A program made the translations under genes and the position numbers. Positions 36,753 through 47,826 of a DNA stretch of 64,000 nucleotides are shown here, piece by piece. The stretch comes from Guyanagaster necrorhizus. Its lineage: Eukaryota; Basidiomycota; Agaricomycetes; Agaricales; Physalacriaceae. Location of the stretch: NCBI RefSeq assembly GCF_019112545.1, contig NW_025064902.1, forward strand, positions 480,623 through 544,622, in the 5' to 3' direction. The first letter of the stretch is position 1. Each line of letters opens with the position of its first letter. The notes under the pieces were generated by a model. The model made no database searches and was not told where the DNA came from. It saw only the letters and a list, made by a program, of their open reading frames with translations.

Positions 36753-37939
36753 ATGACCGTGAGCATCAAGGAGAATGTCGACGAAAGGCAGTCATCACGG
36801 TTACTGCCAATGGACGCAAGTACAGCTACCTCTAGCTCCCAGGTACAACCACCGCCTCCGTATAGCAATGACCTTGAACGGGGAGTGACAAACGTGAATG
36901 AGCGCCGCCCTTTGTACCCCAGTACGTGACTGCTCTTTTATGAAACGGCCCCTTCTTACCGTTCCATTCTGTACAGCCAACTCTGGACAATTACCTCTTT
37001 CCAATCCAGCGCCCTTGTAAGTGTTTAACCATTCATTACCCATAGTACAGATAAAGAATAGCCTCGCAGGACCCACACGTCACCATCATCGAAGTGCGTC
37101 TGAAGATTCTAGTCTTTTCACCAGCACTGATAATTATCCTGAAGGCGAATCCTTCGTGCCATGGTAATCTTCGTAATCTGCCTGTTCGTACTCAGCGGAT
37201 TCGTAAAGAAGAAAAGGCACCAAATCATACATGACGGTCTCGCATGGGCGGACCTGACTCCGTCAAACCGATGTCTACGCTATAGCACCCGCGAATACTC
37301 TGCTCAGCTAATGGGCGTACCCTCAGGCGAAGATGGCTTGCGATGGTGCAAGGAGAAGGAAATTACCATTCACAGCGTCGATTTCGAGAAGCCAGGGTAT
37401 TGTACCGTTGATGTGGATGATTCTGTGAGTCCAGCGTCACTTCCAAGAAATTCTGTCGCCTCATCCTCCTTTAGGCGCCGACGAACCCTCGGATTTATGG
37501 TCATTGGACGGTCGAGTCGAATGAGCCAAGCTGTAAGACACTGTGGGAGGACTTCCAGGATAAGGTGTGTTTTAAATTTCGGTAATAGATACTTCATTGA
37601 TTTGACACATTCTTCAGGGATGCGTAGCGAAAGGCTCAAAGCGTCGCGTATGTCCAACGACTTCGGTCCTTACCACTGCCGATCTGACCAATGGTTATGT
37701 TTTAGCGCATTGAAGCTCATATGGGGAATCATCAGCCGCCATGGGATAATTGGCGAGAGATGTGCTCTACGACACCTGTAGACTATGGTGGGTATCATTT
37801 CGACCAGCCGAATAGCTGTGACCATCGGGTAAGCGGTCTTTGCACTGTACATAGTTCCTGAGTCGTTGATGATGTGGCCTTTTAGGGTATTTTCAGCGGT
37901 GTATGGGGTGTTTGGTTTGTCAAGGATGAGAGCTGCTGA
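36753..37939 (+). CDS. G1: single-pass membrane protein with Cys-rich extracellular domain
   Basis: Spliced model of seven exons: 36753-36921, 36977-37016, 37145-37424, 37475-37564, 37618-37647, 37706-37828, 37886-37939. All introns are GT-AG, the frame stays open throughout, and the product is 261 aa. Residues 1-70 are Pro-rich with PPPPYSND. One hydrophobic segment follows (ILRAMVIFVICLFVLSGF, about 72-89). The C-terminal domain has WADL...CLRY, WCKEKEITIHS, YGHWTVESNEPSCKTLW, a tiny GCVAKGSKRR exon, WDNWREMCSTTP and an end in VWGVWFVKDESC. The last four exons match gene G2 (54581-55872) in size and phase. I recognise a repeated basidiomycete family but no function. Intron 2 (128 bp) and the start codon are the least certain parts. 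Likely topology: N-terminus inside, Cys-rich domain outside or luminal. Confidence 0.8.
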
Positions 37940-39234
37940 TCGGAGCTATATTCTGATTGCCTGTTACTGCTTATTTCTATTTGTAAATCATACAGCGCAG
38001 TCTTTCCGAATCATTTCCTACCAACATCGCTGCACCAATCCAGATCGAGCCTGCCACGTGATGTGTATCAACACAATTCACGCCAGATGCTTTCTTAATG
38101 CTGTGTCCAGAGTAAATGCAGATTCCTTGCCAACGTGTCTCATCACCAACATTTTTGGATGCCCAGTATCTTCTTGTCTCATTGGAACTTCAGGCAACTA
38201 GAACAACTGCGCCTAAATGAACGTCCGACGGTTGACTTCTCCACATCGGTTTCTCTCGTCGTAGATTTCATCCACTGGGTGTTTTCATGAATCATGTGTG
38301 CCGCTGCTACTGTGCTAATTCAAATATGCGAAAATGACCTAGGTCATCCTTCCTCTTTGACCCATATTGCAAAACTGCGTCATCCTTCACATCCTCATCA
38401 CCAGAAACACAATCCAAATCCTCGTTCCTAGTTGCCCTAACGATAGCTGAGAATCCCAAATCGCCCATCTCCTTATTCTTTACTATACAAGCCAACCCCG
38501 CTATACCACATCCAGCCGTACACTGATATACCCACACGATCTGATCTCGCGCAACCGATGCCTCCACTATCGTCATAGCTTCCCCTGAACTTATCAGCGC
38601 AACCATCGCATTCACCAGGATCTCCTCTAGCACGTGTCATATTAAGGGGATTCGGACTGAACGTCTATGCGGTCTCATTCATCGAGAACAGATTATCCAT
38701 CAACACGTTCGTCTGAGAGAACCATTGCTGGGCCCCGATGCTCATGAACATTATGACACCATGTAGCTGGTCAAAAAGCCAGCTCATGATGACGACGTAC
38801 TTGCACGAGAGCCAAATCCTGGACTCGGAGTGTTACCGCCGTCGATTGCTTCACAGTCCGAGTCGTGGTCAAGGAGAGAGAACGGGTAGAAAATGACGCT
38901 TGGAGAGATGATCGCTGTGTTGTTGGCAAACGAAACTACAGCTTGTTGGGTGGTGTTATAGAGAGAGAAGCGAACACCGGAAACAGTGATGTTCCTGGAA
39001 CCATGGTACGTCCTCCAAGCTATGGTAAAATTACATCCATTATCGTCGACCCCGGATGTGGCGTTGTACCCTCGGTATCTGTGGTGACGTTTCCACTCAG
39101 AAACACAGCAGAATGGTTGGAGTGGTCAGAAGAATGATCATCAAGTATCTTGTCTTGGTCAATGCCCGAACATCATAGAGCCGGTGCGGCATACTCAATT
39201 GTATAGTTGCAAGCACTCCCACAGCCTTCAGGCA
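37940..39234. other. CpG-rich segment with an ATG-less frame on the minus strand
   Basis: From 39125 down to about 38775 the minus strand is open for about 115 codons without a start. It contains several N-glycosylation sequons (NAT, NFT, NIT, NTT, NNT), which suggests a piece of a secreted or membrane protein cut by the transposon at 39235. A second frame (38307-38633, minus) has no recognisable domain. No complete gene is supported. Confidence 0.35.
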
Positions 39235-39492
39235 CAGGTGGGGGGTTACATTGCATAAGATTCAGTGGATGTTTTGAAACTCCTGGTAGTGTCTAACTGC
39301 CCAGGCAGTGATTGATTGGTGTCTACAGCATAGCTGTATGATCACCAATAATTCCAACAATGTTCCAATGATAGATGTGAGGAGTTCAAAGAACTCATGA
39401 TCAAAGGTAAGGTCTGATGGGTTGATAGATGGCATTCAGTTTCCTCCACACTATAGTGTGTGAGGAAAGAGAGTTTGAAGCTTTGAGCTAAT
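39235..39492 (-). pseudogene. gypsy E leader and gag N-terminus (displaced 5' piece)
   Basis: On the minus strand, directly after the 5' LTR, it reads like the leader and first gag codons of elements A and B (GGAAACTGAATGC, then the stretch aligning with element A near 4080-4140). It ends where CpG-rich sequence starts. Only about 50-60 bp of gag, judged against element A, separates it from the gag that resumes at 34140. Confidence 0.7.
39479..39491 (-). promoter_or_regulatory. Predicted self-priming site of gypsy E
   Basis: On the minus strand, one base after the LTR, lies TTAGCTCAAAGCT. It is a perfect 13-base complement of AGCTTTGAGCTAA inside the LTR (39650-39662), which starts 34 bp downstream of the TATA box TATATAAGTAGG (39685-39696). 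Confidence 0.7.
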
Positions 39493-39961
39493 TGTTAGAC
39501 TCAAGCTGCATGTCATTCTAGATATGTGATAAACTGACATCACTTCACACTTCAAGTGGAACATCAGAGTTCACTTATTGTGAATATAGATCATGGTGTG
39601 ATAAGGCCTTTAGTTTTGGCTCAAGGATAGAATGATGTGTGAATAAACTTTAGCTCAAAGCTGGGGTATACCAGCAAGAGCTGTCCTACTTATATATAGG
39701 TCTATCATACTACTATAAATACTCCTACTTATTATGTTCATGCTGGCTCCTATGCTTGTTGTCCTTGAACATCATTACTATCTACAATAGTGTCCTTGTG
39801 CATTGTCAGGCAACACTGTTGCATTGAAAGACAATGGCCAACTGGGCTTGTTGTGATGACTAAGCCCATCTCACAGTCTTAAGTGCTGGTCTAAGTGCCC
39901 TGACTAAGCATGAATAGGGGTTAAGTTTGAAAAAGGAATTAGAAAAGGAAAAATCATAACA
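39493..39961 (-). repeat. 5' LTR of gypsy E
   Basis: 469 bp. On the minus strand it runs TGTTATGATTTTTCC...GAGTCTAACA. It shares its first 120 bp with the truncated 3' LTR at 25388-25504. It lies head-on against a plus-strand LTR fragment starting at 39962. Confidence 0.85.
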
Positions 39962-40300
39962 TCTTTGACATGCAATGAATGCCTCATCAACAGATAATAC
40001 CCTATTGTTCTGTCTCTGATGACCAGAAAACTACAACACCATAGCATAAGAATGCATAATAGATAGAGGACTATATTTACATCTTGCAGAAATGTATATA
40101 AGTAGGATAGCTCTCATTGTAATACCTCAGCTTTGAGCTAAAGTTTATCTATACCACTTTCCTCTTCTCAAGCCTATTCTGTGAACAGCCTTGGTGCATT
40201 CCATCAGATTGCACAATAAGTGGACTCTAGCATGACTGTATGAACTCAATACAGTGCTAGTTTATCACATGTCCTCATCACATGCTGAGTGGATCTAACA
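39962..40300 (+). repeat. LTR fragment (gypsy B type, 5'-truncated)
   Basis: Matches the last three quarters of the LTR at 18264-18732 (GCCTCATCAACAG..., TATATAAGTAGG, AGCTTTGAGCTAA, ends GGATCTAACA). Its first part is missing where the gypsy E LTR begins. Confidence 0.85.
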
Positions 40301-41600
40301 ACAATAGGATTCTTTCACATCCCTTGGTGGGATTCACACCATCTCTTTCCAAATGGGATCTCAGTAGCATAACTTGAATATTTCTTGAAGTGCAACAATG
40401 CTTCTGTTGGTAATGAACATGTGGAACTGGAAGCCCTTGTCCACAAAGGAGAGCAATATCTGTCTATCCTCTAGCAATGCATGTCACTCACCCAGGATGC
40501 TCCCAAAGAGTCACTTTTGAATGAGAAAAGTTGGATACTCAAACACATTTCTAACTGCTGATTGGCCTTAAACCCTCACTCATCAATTATTTCCTCTCAG
40601 AGATCCTGAATGAGTTCTTTCTTTCATGTGTCCTAATAGATGATAAACTATCACTGTGTAGGGACCATGATCTACAGTGAAGAGGATATCTCAGATTATT
40701 CCCTTCTTTCCATAATTACCTCTATATCTTCCCACTGGAAAAACCTCTTTGTTGGTCTTCTCTTGTCTACCTTCCATTTTTCAACAGTATCTCTGGGACA
40801 CTGAGTGCATTGACACAGCTCAGTGTTTACATGTATGATGAGCTGGTCAAAAAAACTACTTTGGTTGAAGTGTTCCATTTTACATCACACTTGCATGCTC
40901 TGTTTCATTTAACATGAGACTAAATCAGCCTGAGAAGGAAGAGAGGGTCTCTCAGCTACACAGCTGTACAGAGTTGACAGGATTGACATTTGAGTTTGAA
41001 GACAAGAGCAATATCATTGTTGGAAATGATTGTATCTCAAAGCAAAGTAGTTGAGGGTTGCACAACCTTTACCAGATTTACACAACAGAAAATACCAAGT
41101 TCAGCCTGTTTGTTTTAGTAACATTCAGAGCATATTTTTATCTTCCACATTTTTTACCAACTTATGATCATCATAAACTTTCATTGGTGACTTGTATCCA
41201 GCTTGAGCATTGTGTTATCTCATATTGAAACTATTGGTTTTATAGCTGAAACCAGATGGACTCAGATTTGAGAATCAAGAGTATAGACCACAAGCTTTCA
41301 GTGCTGGCTAACTAGCAACCATACTTAACACTAGGACTACACATTCTATGGGAGGGTGAAGTCTAATTGGTTTTTCATAACAGAATACTTACCTTAAGAA
41401 TGTAATGCTATGTGAAAGTTGTATAAAATTAAATTGAGTTTAATTTCTTTGATTAAGATGGCTGTGAGTGATGATCCATGACACCAAGCAGTGCATAATC
41501 TATCTATCTAATGTTTCAAAGTGTCTATGGATTTCTTTTGAAGATTACCCTGCTAAAAAAGGAAGTATACAAACAGACTCACTGAACCATTGTCTTATAC
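40301..41600 (+). pseudogene. CpG-decayed F-box-type gene relic
   Basis: The section 40340-40960 aligns with the F-box gene at 52480-53260: ATGGGATCTCAGTAGC against ATGGGATCTCCATCGC, the F-box region ISEILNEFFLSCV against LPPEILSHTFLSCI, and SSHWKNLFVGL against SPRWKTLSIGL. Stops and frame breaks abound and CpG is absent. The relic is cut at 41600 by element F and continues at 49656. F-box proteins are adaptors of SCF ubiquitin ligases; this copy is dead. Confidence 0.7.
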
Positions 41601-42092
41601 TGTTAGGAACATGCCAATCGAGTGGGCTTGAGTGCACACGCAGAGTCCAGCGGAGTGCATGGGCGTTGACGAAGCTATTGGCAACGTCACCCTTGAGTCG
41701 GAGCCCAAGGATCTGGATGGACAGAACGGAGTTCTGTCAGAGAAGTGAACAGGAGTATCCTTCAGAGCGGAATCCGACGGATGAGATAGGGAGGAGTGAG
41801 TACGCAGTGTAGATGGCTTATCCAAGTTGATATTCGAACTGAGTAGCTACGATGATGTACATGGCTTTATATACTAATAGTAGCTAATTCCGAGTCAGGT
41901 TCCATTGGGTTCCGGTGTCGGTATTTGTTACCGAGTTCGGGGTCTAGATATTACAATGTGAAATATGGATGTGAAATGATACTGGTGAAATGAAATTAGT
42001 AGGTAATGGGAAGCGGTCGGAGTCCGGTGGGTGGTGTGATTGGATTCGCGGTTGGTTGAGGTGACACGGAGGCCGGCGGCATGCGCGTAACA
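41601..42092 (-). repeat. 3' LTR of gypsy F
   Basis: 492 bp. On the plus strand TGTTAGGAACATG...GCGTAACA. Carries the ATATTCGAACT motif at 41830-41840. 17 transitions from the other LTR. Confidence 0.97.
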
Positions 42093-42095
42093 GTA

Positions 42096-42105
42096 TCCCC
42101 CTCTT
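42096..42105 (-). promoter_or_regulatory. Polypurine tract of gypsy F
   Basis: On the minus strand AAGAGGGGGA ends 3 bases before the 3' LTR, the expected place for the plus-strand DNA primer. Confidence 0.8.
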
Positions 42106-42153
42106 AGCGTTCTTGCCCTCAAGAGCGCAGATCCCGATGGCCGGTGGGGCCAC

Positions 42154-43556
42154 ATGGAAGATTGTTGGTGGCCGTGGGAGTTTTTTCAGCTTGATCTGAA
42201 ACCACCATCTTCGCCTATGTTGTCGCTCGCCACGTATTGTTGCTCACGCACTCCCGAGCCTTTGGTGAGGGGATCCACCCCCGATGGCCCTGAAGAGGCC
42301 AAGGAATTGTTTCGTCTGGAATGGCGAACCGTGGAGGAAGAATATGCGGAGGCCATGGAGAGCCATTTGGAATGGCAAGGGGAGCGGGAGCGGGAGGAAA
42401 GGGTCCGGGTGGGCCGTGTGGCCTGGGAGGCGCGGAAAAAGGAGCAGAAGGAGGAGTTGGAGAGGAAGAGGGAGGAGGTTCGGCAGGCCGTGGAGAGGCA
42501 GGCTAAGGAGGCAGAGGAGGCATTGAAAGAGGCGGCTCGGAGGGAAGCTGAGGAGAGGGAGGCCGCGGAGTCAGCGGCGAGGGCTGAGGCTGAGGAGGTA
42601 GAGCCAGAGGGGATGGTTGCAGAGGATGGGTTGCAAATGACCCCCATGGAGGCCGTTGATTTCCGGCTTCGTCGAGTGTTGGTGGAACGGTTTGGTCCTG
42701 GCCCCGGTCTTCGCTTCAAGAAGGTGACTCGCCCTATGCCTCCAGAATCCGATGATGAACAGGACAAGGGGACTGAGGGGGATGATGAGTCCAAGGAATC
42801 CGAGGGGACTCTGGAGGGGAGGAAGAGGGTGTGGGAGGGGAAGAGAAGGGCAGTGGGTCCAGCGGAGAAAGGCCGTAAACGCAAGTTCAGGTCGAGGAGC
42901 GTAGTGGATGGCAGTGGGACAGAGGTGGTTGTTAGCCCCAAAAAGCGGGCAAAGTTGGAAGTGGCGGGACCGGCGGGGGGCGAGGAATTGTTAGATGGTG
43001 AAAGTAAGTGTCTTGGTTTTCTTTCATGGCTCAACTTAGCTTTTTTTTGTTTTTAGGGAGTTGTGTGCGCTGTCGTCAAGATGGTGCCCAGTGTTATGCA
43101 CGCCTGGTAACCGAAGGCGCCGGTCGAGGGCGGACTTGCTCTCGCTGCAAGATCAAGAAAACCGCCTGTTCGTTCAACAAGGGGGTCACTGCGAGCGAGG
43201 TGATCAGCAGTGTGGAGGTCTCCGCCGGTCTCCACCAACTTTCACAATTGATACGCAAGTTGATGCATCGCGTGGATGAGTTGGCGGACGAGGTGGCGGA
43301 TGTTCACGATACTGTGGCAGGTCTTCAAGACGACTACAGTTCCGATGATATGTCGTCTCCTTCGGAGCTGTTTTCAGAGTCCGAGGTGGAGGCCTGGAAG
43401 AAGGTCCGACTGATTTTCAAGGATGAGAGGGATCAGGAGGTGGAGGATCTTCAGGAGGCGATGTTAAAGAGGCTGGACGAGGATATAGAGGAGTTGAAGG
43501 AGCGGGGGGAGAGTTCGGGTTCTGGTGCAGGCCCGTCAGGTTCCGCTTCTTTGTAA
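42154..43556 (+). CDS. Antisense gene of gypsy F: coiled-coil six-cysteine protein
   Basis: Two exons, 42154-43003 and 43057-43556, joined by a 53-bp GT-AG intron (GTAAGT...TTTAG) that keeps the frame; product 449 aa. Residues about 50-150 are very rich in Glu, Arg, Lys and Ala and should form a long coiled coil. A basic stretch with nuclear-signal character follows (GRKRKFRSRS, PKKRAKLE). Right after the intron comes a cysteine cluster, CVRC...C...CSRCKIKKTAC, with spacing CX2CX6CX14CX2CX6C: a Zn2Cys6-like count, but with the basic half second. The C-terminus is acidic and coiled. It lies opposite to gag-pol, converging on pol across 182 bp. Similar proteins are common as hypotheticals in mushroom genomes, to my knowledge without an assigned function. 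DNA or chromatin binding is inference. Confidence 0.82.
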
Positions 43557-43738
43557 ATATTTTGTACAAAATGTATATAGAAATGGGCGTCGGATGTTGG
43601 TGGTGGAAAAAAAAATGTACATACAAAAAAAATTTTTTTGACTTTGAAAGTGTAGGAAGGGTGATCGATCGGTGGTAATTAGTGGTTAGAATTGAAATGG
43701 TAAGGTGGGGCAATGGTGGTGTCCAGAGTAGCACTGTA

Positions 43739-46700
43739 TTAGGAATGGGATGTTTGAATAACTTTGGACAAGGGTCCTGGTTTGTCTGAGTATCGGTGGT
43801 GGAATTCTTCAATAAATTCATCGGCGGAGAACTCGGAGGCTGGTAACCAAGCAAATTCTTCGTTGGTACCTTCGTATCCTAGCCACTGGATTTTGTACAG
43901 CAGTGGGCAACGGAACCGGCGGTCCAGTTTAGAGTCGAGGATTTGGGCTATTTCGAAATGTTCTTCTCCGTCAACTTCGACTGGAGGCGGTGGTGGTTGG
44001 ATTCGGTTGGGAATGGTGTTTTCTTCTATGGGTTCCAATTGTGACACATGGAAGATGGGGTGAATGGACCAGAGGTCCGGCGGAAGCCTCAGGGTAAAGG
44101 AGTGGGTACCAGGTTGGGCTATGATTTTGAAAGGACCAAGGTATTTCTCCGAGAATTTTCTGGTCGGGCAGGTGGTTTTGATATGTTTGGAGCTGAGGTA
44201 GACCTTGTCTCCCACTGTGAATGGAGGTGCCGGAATCCAGTGCTTGTCTGCTTGGGTCTTGTAGCGAGACTGGGCTTCAGAAATTTCATCCTTCAGTAAT
44301 TGATGGAGTTCATCAAGGTTGACCGCGAAATCTCGGGCCCAGGCGGAGGCAATATCCCTTTCAGGGTGAACGGTGATGTTGGGGTGGTAACCCTTGTTAG
44401 TGAAGAATGGGGAAATTCCGGTGGACGCGTTAGGGGCATTATTGTAGGTGAATTCAGCAATGGGTAAGAGGGTGTCCCAGTTGTCCTGCTGGTAGGAGCA
44501 GTAGATGCGGATGTATTGTTCCAGAGTTTGGTTTGCTCGTTCAGTTTGGCCGTCGGCCTCCAGATGATAACCAGAGGTAAGGTGGAGTTCCATGTCAAGG
44601 GCCACAGCTAAGGCGCGAGTAAATTGGGAGACGAATTCAGAGCCGCGGTCAGATGTGATGTGACTGGGTACCCCATGTTTGGAGAATACGTGGATAAGGA
44701 AAAGTTGGGCGAGCTCCACGGAGTTGATGGTGTCATGAGTGGGAATGAAGATGGCTTGCTTGCTAGCTCGGTCTATGACTACTAAGATGGCGGTGAATCT
44801 GTTGGAGTCCGGTAGTTGTTCAATGAAGTCCATGGAAATGGAATCCCATGGCTGTTCGGGAACTGGCAGAGGTTTCAGTAACCCATAGGGGTGGTGTCTG
44901 GGTGCCTTGTTGCGCCCACAAACTGTGCAGGACTTAACATAGTGTCGGACATATTCACGCATCTTTGGCCAGGTGTAGTTCCACTGGACTAGTTCTAATG
45001 TCCGGTTTTGACCAAAGTGACCTGCCAAGATGTGGTCATGATTGTTCTGTAGTATATGGAGACGGAGATCATCAGAGTCTGGGACATGGATGCAGCCTTC
45101 GAAGCGAAGGATGTTGGATTTGTCAATGGACCATTGAGAGGGAGAGGATTCGGAGGCGGCCTTGGCCTGGCGGAGGCCGTCGGAGGACATAGCATCAGAG
45201 CATTGTGCTTGTCTGATATCGGTGTGGAGTTTGTCGATATCCATGATGGCACTAGCCCGTAGGGTGGGGCCTTCGAGATAGGTTGCTCGGAGTGACGCGG
45301 AGAGTTGTTCTTGGGTGAACACAGGTCGGAAATTGTGTGGGTTGATTTGGGCATATTGGCTATCCCCCTCTTTAGGGTAGACGTCCCATCGTCTAGTGAG
45401 CACATCCGGTTTCCCACCAAGTTTTCCAGGGTGGAACCGGATTACTAGGTTGAACTGGGATAGGTATTCGGACCAGTGGACCTGTCGGCAGGTTAGAATC
45501 TTAGTGGTGGCAAAGTATTCAAGGTTCTTGTGGTCTGTTACAACATCGATGGAGTCCGCGGAGCCTTCGAGGTAGTGCCGCCAATGTTTAAAGGCTTCAA
45601 AAATGGCTAGAAGCTCTTTGTCATGGGTGTCATAGTTGAGTTCAGCATTGTGGAGGCTCNNNNNNNNNNNNNNNNNNNNNNNNNNNNNNNNNNNNNNNNN
45701 NNNNNNNNNNNNNNNNNNNNNNNNNNNNNNNNNNNNNNNNNNNNNNNNNNNNNNNNNNNNNNNNNNNNNNNNNNNNNNNNNNNNNNNNNNNNNNNNNNNN
45801 NNNNNNNNNNNNNNNNNNNNNNNNNNNNNNNNNNNNNNNNNNNNNNNNNNNNNNNNNNNNNNNNNNNNNNNNNNNNNNNNNNNNNNNNNNNNNNNNNNNN
45901 NNNNNNNNNNNNNNNNNNNNNNNNNNNNNNNNNNNNNNNNNNNNNNNNNNNNNNNNNNNNNNNNNNNNNNNNNNNNNNNNNNNNNNNNNNNNNNNNNNNN
46001 NNNNNNNNNNNNNNNNNNNNNNNNNNNNNNNNNNNNNNNGGCCAGTCAACAATCGCCTTGACTTTTTCTTCAGACATGCGAAGTCCTTCAGGTGATAGGA
46101 TATAGCCTAGGTACTCCACGGAGTCCCGGTTGAATTCGCATTTGGAACCTTTGCAGTAGAGTCCATTAGCTCTAAGCCTGCGTAGGATCTCACGAACATG
46201 TTTCTGGTGATCTTCTGGGTTGTCAGAATATATGAGGATGTCATCGAGGTAGACTACTACTGATATGTCGAGCATGTCTGAGAATATATCGTTCACAAAT
46301 CGTTGGAATGCCGCTGGAGCATTTGTGAGGCCAAAGGGCATGACATGCCATTCGAAGGAACCGTAATGGGTCCGGAACGCTGTTTTCCATTCGTCCCCTT
46401 TAGCTATGCGAACGAGATGGTAGGCATGCCGAAGGTCGAGCTTGGTGTAGATGCGCACAGAGTGGGCAGAGTCGAGGAGATCAGAAATGAGGGGGAGAGG
46501 GTAGCGATCTTTCTTGGAGATTTTGTTTAGGCCACGGTAGTCGACGCAAAGTCGGAGTTCACCGGTCTTTTTCTTGATGAATAGAACTGGAGCCCCGTGT
46601 GGAGAGCGGGATGGAGTAATGAACCCATTGTGCAGATTATCATCAATAAACTCTCATAGAGCTTTGAGTTCAGATTCTGAGAGAGAATAAATGGGTCCAA

Positions 46701-47826
46701 GTGGTGGGGATGTCCCTTCCTCAAGGTTGATTTTGAGGTCATACAGTCTGTGTTCAGGTAGTTTTTCAGAGAGGGTATCACTGAAGACATCTGCAAAATC
46801 GTGGTACTCTACTGGCACTGATGAAAGATCTGCCGGTTCCGCGGATGCAGCTTTGGCTCCAATATTAGACAAAGAAGGCTGCAGTGTGAACTGCTGGGCG
46901 CCTTCTTCTGCACTGGCTCGGATGAATGCGGCAGCGGATATGATGGAGATCTTTGGGTGTGCTTTCATAGTAAAAGATTCTGAGGGAGGATAGGAGTAGA
47001 TGGGTTCATATGGGAATGAAGTCCACCGGTTACCTGATGTGGACTTGGAATGGGGTGAAGCCCCGGAAGTTGGACTGATAGAGTCCGATGGGCACGGAAG
47101 TCTCGAAATTGAGCTGAAAGGCTCGGAAAAAAATGGACTGTTGTCCTGTGGGCACGGAAGTCCCTGAGATGCGGTGGAGGCCGCGGAATTGGTTGGAGTG
47201 GGGTCCTGGTAGCTTGAACGGAAAATGATACTGTTCTCAGCCCAGTCAATCAGTGGATTGTAGCGGGAGAGCCAGTTGTATCCTAGAACAAGATTGCAAG
47301 ACGAATCCAGAGGAGTGACATAGAAGTCAATGGGGAAGGTGTCTCCGGATGGGAAACAGATAGGGATGGTTGCTATTTGAGATATACAGCTCCCGATGGA
47401 GCCATCAAATAATCGAAGTTGCACACTAGGGATGGTTTTAATGGGGATTTCATTGGCAGTTACATACTTAGTGTCAACAAAGCAGTGGCTAGAGCCAGAA
47501 TCAATAAGGGCAAGAAAACGTAGGATGATACAAGTTGGGGAACCATTGGGTTCCGTAGTAGTCGGCAATTCTGCTGAGAGGGGAATGTGGAAGGAGTGAT
47601 TGGAAAGGGATGTTGCATTGAGAGTGATGACCTCCGGTGTGCGAATACAGTCGACGCAACCCTGAACTCGCACGGAGGGAACAGGGTTGCTTCCTAGTTT
47701 TCCGACTCCATCGGAGCCGGTTCCACAGGAGCGGTGTCGACCTCTGCTGCACGCCCCTTGGTGGAGGCTGCTGCTTTCTGCTTGTTGCAGTCCTCGGTCT
47801 TGTGTTTCGCTCCACAGAACATGCAA
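43739..47826 (-). pseudogene. pol of gypsy F (PR-RT-RH-IN-chromodomain)
   Basis: Protease with LALIDSGSSHCFVD; reverse transcriptase from about 46650 ([21 protein letters not shown] block, active site [11 protein letters not shown] near 46235); a TGA at 46654-46656 where Arg (CGA) is expected; gap 45660-46039; RNase H after the gap (NAELNYDTHDKELLAI, TDHKNLEYF) reaching about 45370; integrase finger HDHILAGHFG...CTVCGRNK near 44930-45020; core with MDF, SDRGSEF and EADGQTERANQ; chromodomain near 43790-43930 (FEIAQILDSKL, YKIQWLGYEG). Pol lies in the -1 frame relative to gag and overlaps its end (gag stops at 47694), so a -1 frameshift is expected. The frame on the two sides of the gap does not agree with exactly 380 N. 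Confidence 0.93.
45660..46039. other. Assembly gap (380 N)
   Basis: Run of N inside element F, covering the RT thumb to the start of RNase H. The true length is probably different, because the reading frames on the two sides are out of register. Confidence 0.99.

Noticed and set aside
42186..43034. 282-codon frame on the minus strand opposite the antisense gene of element F
   Set aside because: Low-complexity Ser/Ala/Pro composition mirrors the Glu/Arg/Gly-rich coding strand; no domain, and the plus-strand gene has a consistent intron and Cys cluster.
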